DNA from: Gonapodya prolifera JEL478
Taxonomy: Eukaryota; Monoblepharomycota; Monoblepharidomycetes; Monoblepharidales; Gonapodyaceae
Reading direction: 5' to 3'
Assembly (NCBI GenBank): GCA_001574975.1
Contig: KQ965811.1
Span: 129,964 to 193,963 of the forward strand
Length of the DNA: 64,000 bases
In this document: piece after piece, positions 1 to 11,260 of the stretch
How positions within the stretch are numbered: the stretch's first letter is position 1
Layout: the number at the start of each line of letters is the position of its first letter
Notes under the pieces: model-generated
Seen by the model: the letters and a program-made list of their open reading frames with translations, nothing else
The model's database searches: none
What the model was told of the DNA's origin: nothing
Translations under genes and position numbers: made by a program

Positions 1-2298
1 GGATGGGATGGTGGAGGTGACAGGGAGAGGCGCGGGAAGCAGCGGTTGAATGAACTGAATGAGAGGTTTGTGATTTAATTGTTGATGTTTGTTGAGTACT
101 TTCATTTTTTGATTTAGCATGGCAGCGGCAGCAGTAGATGGTGGAGTTTAATATTAATGTTTATTTTTCCGGCTTTTCAGTCTTTTGGTCTTTTGCTAAG
201 AGATGTGCTGGGGGAGAGGTGGTGATGAAGACATGACATTGAAGGTACTTTTTTTTTCTCAGTGGTGGGGCAGCGGATTTGGTCACGAGCGCCTAGACTG
301 GGCTCGGTTACTTCAATGACTTCCGTCGGGGCTCAACTTGCCCACACGCGAAACACGAGTTATAATCCAAAACTCGCAAAACCAAAGTTACATAAAAATA
401 ACGCGCCACAGGCTACTTGACCCCAGGAGAACTTTGTTTGCGAAACCAAACACTCAGATTCCCCCGGTTTCGCAGAAAAGGCCCCATCACTGAGAAATTT
501 GGGATAAAATATGTAAGTATTCGCGAGGCTCGCAGAAAAACCCCGGTGATGGTCTCATTCGTCCATTGTTGTCCCGTGTACAACGCCTCGTCGTGGAAAT
601 GTCCCGAGTCCTCGTGACCAAATGTGATGCATCGGGTTCTGATGGGCTTTTCAATGTGAAATGCTCTTTCACACTGGATGGTACTGCCAACAAATGGGGC
701 TCTTGGACGCTGAAGGAACTCCTTGTTTACAGGGGATGCGACCAACATGCAGTGAATGTCGCAACTTAGCACATGGTCCCTATTATTCCCATTGGAACTG
801 GGACTACTGTCTTATGGCGTGGTGCTGCGTCTGCAAGTACTATTCTACAGGATAAACCATATATGGCTGGTTCTTCATTACAAAGCACAATAGATAACCC
901 TCAGACGTTGAAGAGGATGCCAATGAGCGCCTCAACAGGAATATCAAGTGTACAAACTGTGGTACAACAAACAATCGGAGCAAGGCAATGATCTCCAGCG
1001 TGGAGAAAACACCAGTGAAGCGCATTCGTGGTGAGACTCTATACAAGTGGGGGACGATGCGAAGGAGTGGTTACATAGTCAATGTCTATGCTTATTCGAC
1101 CGGCATCTGAAATAAGTGGAATATATCTCTATTGTACGGTACGACAATATTTGGTGTGCTTCAAGCCGGTGTACAACAACGCTTTCTGATCGCTGTGCTT
1201 GTCCCGCAAACCTAGGCAAGCAGTGCACTAGTGCTCCCTTCTTCGCACTGTGTTGGTCGCGATACATGGTTGATTATATACGTGTGCGTGTGTGATTTTT
1301 TGTCCATTACATAAGTACAAAAGGTTCTCGCAATAAATTGACTCCAAATCATAGAGCGTGTGGACTACTTCCCGCTGATACTCATTTCACTAGTTGGCAG
1401 TTCAACCCGACCGCGCGGCCGGCGTTGTATGATTACGACGTACACGAAGTCCCAATCGTCAGTTCCGATAAGTTGAGCGAGCGACGTATGTGGAATGACG
1501 CGAACGCAATCTCTGCAAACATAAAGAACGGAACAAAACGTGGTCAGCTGCAATCCCCCAATATCAATGCAAATCAACAACAAAAACCGTCAACGCACAT
1601 CGGCACCTTCCCAACCCCGTCCGTATTCACATTCCTGCCCCACATCCACCCGTCCCTGTACGCCTTGCGTACCTTGAAGAGTTGGCCTTTGGAAACGGCG
1701 ACGTGGATGGGGTCGGTTGGCGTGAACTGCGGTGCGAATGGTCAATACGCGTCACGTGAACGGTGCATGTTTGCTGGTAATTCCTCAAAGGGGTGGATCG
1801 GAAAACGGACCTGACTTTCGAGGGGAGGTGTTGCAAATCCTCCTAGCAGGGCGGGTGGTGCGGTTTGGGATCCTTCGGGTATGGAAGGCAGTGGCGGGGG
1901 AACTGTCGCCAGAACAGTGCTTGCCGCGGTCGGATGAGCGGGAGAATTTGGGATGGGCGCCGCTGCCGACATTGGAGTAACCACCATCGGGTGGGGGTGT
2001 ATGGGGGCAAGGCTGTATTCACCTGCACGGGTACTTCATGTGCTAGTGGTTTAGGCGCGCAGATCCCCGTCTTTAATTGTACAAGCACGTATACATACAT
2101 AGTAGTGCAACCTCCTCGTCTGCGTGCCTAGCCCTCTATGCAATACAAAAGCTCGCTCTCAGTGTCGGCTCCCCAGTGTCGCCAAACCCGCGCTGAGCAG
2201 CTCACACTCATCCACCCTACCCGTCCACGACAAAGCTCCGCTCCGCTCCATGCACTCCAGAACCCCCCCGCCCTCTCCCCTCCCCCCCTCCCCCCTCC
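1..2298. other. No confident gene
   Basis: No domain was recognised on either strand. Around 660-855 (+) there is a short Cys/Trp-rich frame with CxxC pairs that could be a zinc-binding relic, but it has no start context or neighbouring exons. Around 1340-2050 several overlapping Pro/Gly/Ala-rich frames occur on both strands, which is what high-GC low-complexity DNA gives by chance. Confidence 0.4.
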
Positions 2299-4052
2299 CT
2301 ACACAACCGCCCTCCTCCCAACAAACTCCACCGGAAACATCCCGACCCCCCCACTCCTACTATTCACCCCCCACGCCCACCCATCCTCAAACACCTGCTC
2401 CACATCCACGCGATCACCCGCCCTGAGCGCCAAATCGCCCGGGTAGTGGGACGCGTAGTCTTCGAGGGCGTAGATGCGGCCGTCGGCGGGGGGGTCGAAC
2501 AGAGTGGGGACGGGTGTGGGCGTTCGTGGTGGGACGGGGGGAAGGGCGTCGACGAGGACAGGGGATGCGCGTGCGGGAGGCGGGGTCCCGGCGAGTTCGC
2601 GCCGTGTTGATGCGCGGGAGCGCGGGGGGACGGGGCGGTTTGTGGAGGAGACCGAGTTTGAAGGGAGGAGAGGGGCCATGACTTGAGATGCTGTGAGCGC
2701 GGGAGGGTTTGTTGGTGCGTGTTGTGCTGCTGCTGCTGCGTCGCCACCAGATGCGGAACGAGTGGATGTGACGGCAGGGTAAGGCAGTGGGAACGCCTGC
2801 CCCTGCCCATTCGACGTTGGGAAGTCCGGCGACGGCGGAATCAGCGGAGACCCAGGCACAGAATTTGCGTGCGATGGCACGATGGAGGACGATTGGGTGT
2901 GTGTTGTCCAGTTGCGGTCCAGGGGTGGGGTGGAGCGGATGCGCATGGGCGTTTCGGGATCGGTTGATGGCTGGGTATGGGTTGGGTAGCGGAAACGTGT
3001 GAAATGGAATGCGGGGGCGATGAAAGGCACTGATGCTTGTGACCGTCTCCTTTCTTGTCAAAGTCGCGCCTCAGACATGGACCACATAGTTTGAGTGTTC
3101 GCAGCGCGCCAACACCAAACGACTACCTCACCCACTCTCCACTCTATCCCCCACCATCATCTCCACCTCTCCACCGTTAAGAAAATACTCACGTCCATGG
3201 TAAGCGTCGGCTGGTATCCCTTCCTCGCCTTGTGTCGTCTCCATATGAGAATCCCCACGAGCGCGATGAGGATCAGTGCGGCGATTCCTCCGCCTGCGAT
3301 TCCGCCGATGGCGGCCGAGGACAGGCCACTCGACGAGGAATCCGACGATGCGATAGCAGTCGATGTGGATGTTGGTGAGGTGGAGCCCGTTCCAGTGGAT
3401 GTGGAAGCGCCTCGGGTGCCCGAGATGGTGGATGTGAGTTTTGGAGCGGAGGTGGGACGTGTTCCTGTTTGGGACGATGCGGACGCCGATGCGGATGACG
3501 TGGCAGAGGGCAACGCGGTACGGCCTGCCGTAACCGTATACGGAACCGCAGTTGCTCCCTTGTTGTCCGTCCGCCCCCCACGCGAAACGAGTAAGCCATC
3601 ACATCGACCACCACCACCACCAATACAATGGGCACGAACCACTCACCGCAACACAGGCATCATATCCACGTCCAGTGAGCTGGTCTCTGAATGGGATCGT
3701 GCCCGTGCAGGACGATTCGTCGATGAAACACCACTGGGGGGGGGGGGGGACTGAGTCGCGACTCAAGGGATCCAGCCGGGGGGAAGGGACGCCGACTCAC
3801 GTTCGCGGCCGCGACGACGCCCGAGTAGCAGTCAGACGTGCATGCGCATCCGGATGCGGAGGGTGTGCGTTGGGCGCAGGTGTGGGGGATGAGGAGGAGG
3901 AGGAGGGGGAGGGAAGCCGAAGCCAATCCCGCGAGGGCGAGGCGGAGCGTGGCCGCGGTGGAGTGGTGGCGGCGGAGTGGAGAGCGGTGGTGGTGCAGCA
4001 TCGTGAATAACAGCGAGAGAAGAATGAGTGACGCAAAGGGCGGTGATTTCAT
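2299..4052 (-). CDS. Single-pass membrane protein with cytoplasmic SH3 domain
   Basis: The gene is read as about four exons. Exon 1 (4052-3801) begins with a long hydrophobic signal region ending in LLLLIPHTCAQ, then a Cys-rich ectodomain (CACTSDCYSG). Exon 2 (3733-3647) adds two more Cys (SSC and DAC), and exon 3 (3558-3193) has a Ser/Thr-rich stalk and a Gly/Ala/Ile membrane helix (IAGGGIAALILIALVGILIW) followed by RRHKARK, a stop-transfer signal. The last exon (about 3030-2299) is a Pro/Ser/Thr-rich tail ending in an SH3 domain (YALEDYASHYPGDLAL, DGWAWGVNSRSGG, GMFPVEFV). The first three joins keep frame with GTGAGT donors. The join into the SH3 exon does not keep frame with any obvious acceptor, so that boundary is uncertain. 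The layout suggests a wall or surface sensor that recruits proline-rich partners inside the cell. No family name is claimed. Confidence 0.72.
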
Positions 4053-4230
4053 GTGAAGTGAGGGGCGTGTGCGCGGTCGCTGCGGCCGAAGGGGTGTGGC
4101 GAAGGCTGTGCAAAGAGACCAGAGCGAAAAGACGTCACACAGCCTGCGGGCGCCCTTTGCCGCCAGAAACAGTTCCCTTTCCTCTTACTGAATTGCCATC
4201 CATCTCCTCTTTCGCCCCCCACCGACCCGG

Positions 4231-4356
4231 ATGACCGACGAGCAACCCGCCGGGTGGATCGTCTTTGGCATCGCCGCCGTCGGGATCGGGTTTGCCGTCG
4301 GGAGACAGCTGTATTGGAGGGCGGTGTTTGCGGAGGAGGATAAGAAGCAGGCGTGA
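4231..4356 (+). CDS. Possible 41-residue membrane microprotein
   Basis: An ATG at 4231 opens a 41-codon frame ending in TGA at 4356. It has a short polar start (MTDEQPAG), one Gly/Ala/Ile/Val helix (WIVFGIAAVGIGFAVGRQLY) and a charged tail (AEEDKKQA). The tidy layout, one hydrophobic segment flanked by acidic and then basic ends, resembles small mitochondrial inner- or outer-membrane subunits. I do not recognise a specific family. It could also be a 3' exon of a longer gene or a chance frame. It stands alone between the membrane-SH3 gene and the first F-box/ankyrin relic. Confidence 0.35.
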   Translation: MTDEQPAGWIVFGIAAVGIGFAVGRQLYWRAVFAEEDKKQA

Positions 4357-4848
4357 TTGAGAAGGGGGATGGATGGCGGGTTGGATTGAATTATGGCTGA
4401 CTTGAAGGAGAGATCGACGTGGAATGTCCCAGCGAGGGGACATTGGCCAACGCTGATTGCACGGAAAGATGAAAGCGACAAAGAGATGTAGAAAGCTGAA
4501 GTAGTGTGACAGAATCTGATTTCTGAAATACAAACGATCTCAATCCCTTACTCTGCGTGACTCCGTTAGTGTGCTGGGAGTAAGCTACACTTTTGTTTTT
4601 CACCTCTGCATGCTAAAATAAACTGATTCCGCGCTAGAACGCTGGATGGAGTGAGAGCAGGGAGGGTATGGAAATCTGAAGCGACAGCATTACCAGAGAG
4701 ACAAAATAAAATTGACTTGGTGTGATGGGACAAGGAATTTGATTCCTGAAATACCAACACCCTACCCAACAGGCCTCAAACTAGAATATGATGGTAGAAA
4801 ACACATGTTCATAGTCCAACCCCACAAACTGAACTGACGCAGCTGTGG

Positions 4849-5010
4849 GATGATCATTTGGACTTTGGAAGATGTGGGACTGATGTCTTGCTTGTCGCAC
4901 GTAAGGGACATCAGGAGGTGCTTGAGGTGTTCAGGAGCAGGGGAGTGCCGGTAGATGGCATTTTGGCAGATCGTCGATACAATCGCCGATGTTCGTGCAT
5001 GATATTGTAA
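4849..5010 (+). pseudogene. C-terminal relic of F-box/ankyrin family protein with CaaX tail
   Basis: This frame matches the last repeat and tail of the family in this window. GHQEVLEVFRSRGVPVDGIL corresponds to the GHxxVLxVFRxRGVxVDxIL signature that ends nearly every full-length member. It finishes RRYNRRCSCMIL-stop, a polybasic stretch plus Cys and a CaaL box. No F-box end or earlier repeats are found upstream, so this is a truncated copy left just 160 bp before the next family member, consistent with tandem duplication and loss. The same tail architecture recurs at 20198. Confidence 0.6.
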
Positions 5011-5169
5011 AGGCTCCACTTTTTCCAACATACGGATAGCTTTGCATTTTTCAAATGAATTTGGAAATGTCTTCGAAGAGGCAAGGTTGATTACAGATTT
5101 AGCTCAACATCAAGTATTTCTCCAGAAGTACACATCGACCACTTCCCTAGCCTGGCCACACGCTCCACA

Positions 5170-6108
5170 ATGCCTTACACGGACCTTTCTCTCCCCTCTC
5201 CCGCCTCTTCCCACTTCCGTCTCCTCGCCCTCCCAACCGAAATCATCCACCGAGTTGGCATCTTCTGCACAGACTCCCGCCTCGCGTACCCCACACCAGC
5301 GCTCAACCGGCACCTCCACTCAGTCTTCTCCACGCCGCAAAGCATAGCATCGCGCGCTCTCCGGCACTACCCATCCCCCGAATCTGCCCTGCTCGCGGAA
5401 TCGACCCTTGGGAACCCTCCCGTTCTGGCAATTCTGTGCCGCCACGCGAACCTGAACGTTCCAGCGCTAAGACGTGCCGCGCGGGGTGGCCATCTGGGTG
5501 CCGTCGAGTGTCTCTTGGACGCTGGTATCGATCCCAACGCGGGCGAGAACAACTACGCCATCGTCGCCGCCGCGGCGACCTAATCAATGGATATCATACG
5601 TCTTCTTCTCTCCCGCGGTGCAACGAAAAGCCACGACGCTGTGCTGGCGGCCGTTCAAAGCGGCAGTGCTGCTTGTGTGCGCGTTTTGCTTGAGTTCGGT
5701 GCCCGACCGGACGGGTATGCTCTCTGGACCGCGGTCAATTCGAGCAATACGGAAATTGTGGAGCTGCTTTTGCTGGACGGAAGCGCCGTGGGGCCCGACG
5801 CGGTCCCATGCCCGCAAGCGATACTCTATTCAGCGGTCCAGTACGGACACGCAGAGACTGCCCGTCTTCTTCTGCAGCACGTGCCATCGGCGCATGAAAA
5901 CAAGGACGGGCTGGTGCTCCATGCGGCAGCCAGGGGGTTTGCAGACGTCGTCAGGGTTCTGTTGGACAGCGGAACCGACCTGGACCTAAATAACCGAGAA
6001 GCGGTCCGTGCTGCTGCTGAAAATGGGCACGAGGGGGTGCTGCAGGTGTTCAGAGAACGGGGCCTTGAGCTTGATGAGTTTGTGATCGAGGCTAGAAGGG
6101 GACGCTGA
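5170..6108 (+). pseudogene. F-box-like/ankyrin repeat protein with one in-frame stop
   Basis: One frame of 312 positions runs from ATG 5170 to TGA 6108, broken only by a TAA at 5581-5583. The N-terminus has the family's F-box-like helix (FRLLALPTEIIHRVGIFC) and the RLAYPTPALNRHL segment, followed by six to seven ankyrin repeats (AVECLLDAGIDPN, DIIRLLLSRGA, CVRVLLEFGARPDG, ETARLLLQH, DVVRVLLDSGTD) and the VLQVFRERGLELDEFV end motif. The stop lies in the turn between two repeats, and the frame on both sides aligns with intact paralogues without any gap. A single C-to-T change from CAA would explain it. The gene may be a very young pseudogene, a sequencing error, or expressed as a truncated F-box protein. 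It has no introns. Likely role: SCF-type substrate adaptor (family inference). Confidence 0.75.
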
Positions 6109-6476
6109 GAGTGTTGTTGCGAGTCAGACAGAAGCCATAATGTGTAGCTACGTCGTTTTCTTATTCTTGGATACGATTTAAATAATCCTTTTTAATCAGA
6201 TTCTTCAATCCTCATGAACTTGTGTGATCAGATGCGATAATTTCCATTGATACGCGCGATTTATGTACACCCACTCCTGGCGTGAACTTGAATTCTAGTT
6301 GGGCAAGCAATGTACTCAGCGATCTTGCAAAGGCTTTAGTGCAGTCATGGCGCTCTCTAGTGTCAGCACATGAAGCTGCGAACTCGATCACACACACTCT
6401 TGTGACGGCATAGCAGGGTACAGCACCTATTTTGCAGATTGCTCTGTCGTTTTCCCCTATTGATTTAAAACGAAAT

Positions 6477-6809
6477 TCACCGCCAATCCGTCACAAAAAT
6501 GGTCGGTGCACCTTCCTCTGTCTGTTGAATCTGGATCTGTGCTTCCTTTGTAAGAGACGTTTGGAGCATGAGGTAAGCCTTGCTGTTGAGGACAGCCCGA
6601 CTCTCTCGACGTTTGGTGAACTCGGCTTCTTACTCCAGATCCAGCTTCACAGGTTGGATCAGGTCCCCAAAGACGATTTCCTTGACTCCCTGAATGATAC
6701 ACCAATTCTTCAGGAGATGGAGGTAAGTGGCGAGATCAGTGTCACTGGTTGCTGGGTCTAGCTGTGCAAACGGCCAGCCAAAGAGCCGGTCCTGAGACTC
6801 AGACGACAT
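6477..6809 (-). mobile_element. Possible LTR-retroelement gag-like relic
   Basis: A minus-strand reading from the ATG at 6809 gives a broken coding stretch with a polar start followed by short helical blocks, in a style like the gag N-terminus of copia-type elements. No protease, integrase, reverse transcriptase or terminal repeats are seen nearby. It looks old and incomplete. An unrelated decayed host gene is an alternative; confidence is low. Confidence 0.22.
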
Positions 6810-7039
6810 GGTGAATAGACGCTAGTGCAGAGGTGATCGAGACTCTTAATCTGTTCGAAACGGGGGAGCACGGGCGTCAAAACGATTGGAGAGTCAAAGG
6901 CAAAATCGGATTAGAGTACAAATGAGCTTAAGTACGTCTGAATAAACAACAATTATCTCCAATTATCTTCGCCACTAATTGGGTGTTCCATGAACGGTGG
7001 AACTCCAAATCTGCAGAACATTCAACACTGTCCGCTTTG

Positions 7040-7246
7040 GTCGCCATCTGCATGCCCTCTTCTCCAACTCTCGTGACATCGCCGATGCGCACTTCTCTTC
7101 TTCCCACCACCCTCGCTTTCCCGTCAGGTGCGCTCAATCGCTGCCTACGGGACGGCTTCTCCAATCGTCGCGACATCGCCGCTCGTGCGCTGCTGCATTA
7201 CCGTACATCCGAGACAGCGCTCTTGGCGGAATCATCCCGTTTGTGA
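7040..7246 (+). pseudogene. N-terminal relic of F-box/ankyrin family
   Basis: The frame contains TLAFPSGALNRCLRDGFSN, then DIAARALLHYRTSETALL and AESS, which matches the family segment that follows the F-box helix. The F-box itself is not readable in frame and no ankyrin repeats follow; the frame stops at 7246. It is a truncated copy of the same family as the gene at 5170, in the same orientation and about 0.9 kb downstream. Confidence 0.6.
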
Positions 7247-7852
7247 TTCAAGAAGCTCTATCCTGAGACGGACATTTCAACCTGAAATTAGATTACTCTT
7301 GCCGAGGCGGTAAAAATCTCTTTCCGACATCAGGGCTCAGTCAGTACGAACACAATCGCATGTCCTCGCACAGCACACCACCATCGCGCAGTGAAAATAA
7401 GGACCAGAACCGAAGCAAATCACCACGCCACACGAGAAAAATACATTCTTCGAGTAAAATACATACGTGTATGGCTAGGTGCAGTACGTCGAAACCTTTC
7501 TGAACAGATGCCATAACTGTTCCATACCTGCGATATATGCCCGCCGACTCATGAACAAAAAAGGATTCGGGAACAAGTGATTGGTGATCTAACAATACTT
7601 GAATGATCAAAGTCGCGGGACGCTCGTGGCGCTGGGAATTCAGTTATCCGCGGGCGACACGGGGACACATACCCGCCGTAGCAGCCAACTCGGATTACTC
7701 TTCTGTAACAGCATTGTAATCTAAATGTGGAACTCACTGGTAACACGCGAGAAAAGGGTCGTGCCTGCTCCTCTTTTTTGTACTTGGTGTGTTGGGTGTG
7801 GCGTTCTGTTCCCCGTATTTGCCACTCGTGCCCTGTCGTCTCCGCGCCCGCG

Positions 7853-9792
7853 ATGGCATCTCCCACGGCGTTCATGGACGCGCATCTGATCGACAGCGTG
7901 GAGCAAGGAGACGCAACCGTCGTCCGCCAGCTTTTCTCCGCGGGGGGCGACCCGAACGCGCGCAAGTCCGTGTCGCTCGTGTGCCAGGTGCGCACGGGAC
8001 GGACGTCGCTGGGGAAAGTCAAGGTCAAGAGGGGCATGTTCCGCAGCGACGAGGAGGAGCGATTCGCGGACAGGAGGGAGGAGAGGTCAGACACGTGTCT
8101 GGGCGAGTCTGCGCTGGGGATTGCCATACTCCACAACAACGCCGCGGTGGCCACCGTGCTGCTCGAGGCCGGGGCAGACCCAAACATGCCCGTGGAGTGG
8201 CGCAACGCAGACACGTCCACCACCTGGGACGTAGACAGGTGGCAGACCGGTCGCTGGGTCCGCGCCTGGTACGTCGAGACCCCGCTCCTCCTGGCACTCG
8301 GCCGAGGGGCGCGCGTCACAGACCACACGGGCGAAGCCTCGGCGTTCACTCACCTCGCTGAACGGGGCAAACTCCGGGTCAACCTCCCCGGCGGGAACGT
8401 GATCCTGAAACACCCCGTGACATGGAAAGAGGCCATGGTGGAAGCCCAGGTCCACCCTCGCCCGGAACTCATCGCCACGCTCCTCCGGTTCGGCGCCCGC
8501 GTCACCGATCCCGTCCTCCACGCCGCAAACACAATCGACTCACCCGTCATCGCCAACATGCTCCGCGGCTTTCCCGTCGACATCACGAGCCTTACGCCCG
8601 TCTCAATGACGGCCTCATCTTCGCCCTTTCCCTCCCTCCGCGAAATCACAGACTCCCTCCCGCCCATGCCCGCGCCACGCGGTCTCGGGCCCCGACGGGG
8701 GACGAACCCTCTCCAAGACGACGCGGCCTCCATCCTGGGCTCCATCATGGGCATGGGCGGGGGCGGGTCCATCATGGGCGGCGGCGGCAACGGCGGTCAC
8801 TCCACTCCGCCCTCCACAATCGCCCCGTCCCTCACCCTCACTGCCACAGCGACCGGCACCGACGCCCGCTCGCTGCACGACGCCCGATCCCTCCACGAAC
8901 GCGAGCAGCAACCCGACCACATCTCACTCTACTCTGCTGACGCCGCATCCGCCTATGCCTCCGCCGCCGACGGAGGCCGCTCCGCCCGCGCCATGGAGCA
9001 GATCCGGCAAGAAGCCCGCCGCCAAACGGCCCGAGCGGACCACTTCCAAACCCGATCCCAGCAGCTCGAACTCCGGGTCGCCGAGTTACAGGAACGTCTC
9101 GCGGGTGTGGGGAGGCACAACGCCGACCTTGAAAAAGAGGCCGTGGCTTTGCGCTCCCAGTTGGCTGCTGCTCAGGGGGGCCAACAACACCCGCAGTTGG
9201 AGGGGCCGGCTGAAGTGAAGAAACTGGTCCGCGTCACGGCCGACTTCCTCGCCCGTGCCGCGGACGAGGTGACGCTCGTGGTGGGGCAGGAGGTGTTTTG
9301 TAATTTGGCGTATCCGGATGGGTGGGGGTCGGTGAGTTTTGGGGTGGGGTGGGGCGGGGTGTACCATTTTTTTTGTGCTAACCCCGCTCTCGTCGTGTGT
9401 GACAGGGCATGAACACAACCACAGGCCTATCTGGCCACTTCCCCCTCCGCTGCGTCAATCTCGCCCCGTCTCCTGGTGCTCCTGCTCCTTCCCCTGCTTC
9501 CTTTGTGGGGTTAGGCGTGCAAGGTCCCTTACCGTCCCTCGCGTCCATCTCCCTCCCTCGCTCCCTCCCGCACTTCGACGAGAACGGAAACGGAAACGGG
9601 AATGGGAACGGAAACGGCGCCAACGGGTCAGGCGCGGTGGGTGCGGTTGCGGTTGCGGTCGACTCGGTCAAGTCAACATTATCCAACGGGAACGGGATCA
9701 TACCGCAGAACCCCTACTTGTCCCCGCCGGCGAGCAGTCAGCAGTTGAATGGGCTGCAGGGGCAGGGGGTGGGGCAGGGGCAGCAGGAGTGA
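7853..9792 (+). CDS. Ankyrin/coiled-coil/SH3 scaffold protein
   Basis: Two exons, 7853-9331 and 9406-9792, joined by a 74-bp intron with a GTGAGT donor, encode 621 residues. Residues 1-260 hold degenerate ankyrin units (HLIDSVEQGDATVVRQL, SALGIAILHNNAAVATVLL, ELIATLLRFGARVTD). A Gly/Ser/Ala-rich low-complexity middle follows. Residues about 380-443 form a coiled coil (TRSQQLELRVAELQERLAG). Residues about 455-515 are an SH3 domain (RVTADFLARAADEVTLVVG, DGWGS, then SGHFPLRCV across the intron). The tail has an Asn-Gly hexanucleotide-encoded repeat near 9590-9620. The start at 7853 is chosen because MASPTAFMDAHLID matches the N-terminus of the relic at 11942. Probably a cytoplasmic scaffold joining a target (ankyrin) to proline-rich partners (SH3). 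Confidence 0.8.
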
Positions 9793-10199
9793 TTACGGGG
9801 CTTGGGAGGGGTGCGGGGTGTGGGGTAGACGTTGGATCTGAGATCTGGATTACGTATTGTGAACGGGGAATGGACCTGGGCGCCACTGGACTTTGCACTT
9901 TGGATGGGCGTTGGTGGCTGGAGTTGGATGAGGATAGAGCGTGCAGTGCAGAGACGTGTCTGGTACAATGTGGCGGGTTTGGACTTCCAGAGTGTTAATC
10001 TTGTGTTTCAATTTTGAATATGGCTGTGGGCGTTTCTGTCTTCGAATTTATGTAGTTGGGTTCTGGCCGTTTTCAGTAGGCGAGCAAAATGACAGAATTA
10101 TAGTGAAATCATAACACATCCGCAAATGCGGCGAAATATAGCAGCGCCACCGTCCCTTTTCACAAAACCACAACAAACAATAACTCCGGGTATCAAACA

Positions 10200-11260
10200 G
10201 CTGTGGCCCTCAATCACCCGAACGAGCGAGACCACGTCCGTATCATGCTCACAGTTCGGCCGAATGTTGAGATTGTCCGCCTGCTGCTCGCATACGGCGC
10301 ACGCGTCATCTACGTTGAGCTCGATGCGGCCAGGAAGAACCCGAACCAAGATTTCATCCGCACTCTGGAATCGCACCAACGCAGTCCCATTCCTCGGCCC
10401 GAGCCTTCCGGTCCTTCTCTTCTCGAACTCGTCAACGCAACTCTCACAGCGCAGGTTCAGGAACCCAAAGCACGAGTTGCAGCTGCGGAGGTGAAGGCGC
10501 GAGTTGCGGAGGTGTGTGGAACGACACTTGCGTTGAACTTGGGTTATGACGTCAGCTTTGACGCTCCCCTTCCCGCCAGGAAACTCGCAGAGTCGGAGAC
10601 CAACGCTACAAGCCCGTAACTCCGCACTTGACCAGGGGAACTCGGACCTTCGTAGCCGCAACTTGACTCTGGACCAAGAGATTTCCACTTCGCACCCGCA
10701 CGGCCACCCTGGACTAAGACAACGGATCCCTTTAGGTCGACTTTCCTCACCTGCGGCAAGAAACGATATCCCTTCGCCAGGAGAACTCCTCCCTTCGTCA
10801 CGAAATAGCTTCCCTCCGCTCTCACAATGCTACACTCCTCACTGAAAACACCACGCTCTGTTCGCAAGTTCCTGCCACGCCCCAATCACCGCGTCCACCA
10901 ACAAGCGTGCGCCGCATGATGTTTGCCATTGCGGACTACGAACCCAACGACGCTGACGAAATTGGGTTTGCGGTTGGAGATGGAATTTTCGTTAATCTGC
11001 AGTATGCAGATGGATGGGGTCAATTGAGTTTAAGTGACGCCCTCTCCTCTCGGCCCCTTCCGTGCGTCACCTAATGTACATGCTCTCTCGTAGGGTTTCC
11101 ACACCAGGACAAACATCATTGGCCACTTCCCCCTCTCCCACGTCTCCGCCGGCGCCGAGAGCTGCGTTGGGACGGGTTGGTGGAGTGGTGGGAAGTGGTG
11201 CGGTGGTTCAAGGGCACGGGGCTAACTGGCGGGGGAACGCTGGAGGACAGACGGGGGTGA
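10200..11260 (+). pseudogene. Decayed paralogue of the ankyrin/coiled-coil/SH3 gene
   Basis: Pieces in order match the intact neighbour at 7853. An ankyrin unit (NVEIVRLLLAYGARVIYVEL) is followed by a coiled coil rich in Leu/Arg/Gln (LRQENSSLRHEIASLRSHN) and an SH3 domain (MFAIADYEPNDADEIGFAVG and DGWGQ, then GHFPLSHVSAG). They lie in different frames with stops between. The intron that splits the SH3 domain in the intact gene is recognisable at about 11028-11094, but its donor GT is no longer present at the aligned position, while the CGTAG acceptor is. Tandem duplicate of the intact gene, now a pseudogene. The SH3 and coiled-coil halves remain in one frame. Confidence 0.65.

Noticed and set aside
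2364-3061. Long Pro/Ser/His/Arg-rich frames overlapping the SH3 exon
   Set aside because: Shadow frames of high-GC coding sequence; no domain, and the SH3 frame is clearly the real one.
7549-8521. Minus-strand frames opposite the ankyrin/SH3 gene
   Set aside because: Antisense shadows of GC-rich codons; sense strand has recognisable domains and a conserved intron.
9577-9640. GAACGG-type hexamer run as a CRISPR or satellite array
   Set aside because: It is a short coding repeat (Asn-Gly) inside the last exon of the ankyrin/SH3 gene; no spacer structure is present anywhere in the window.
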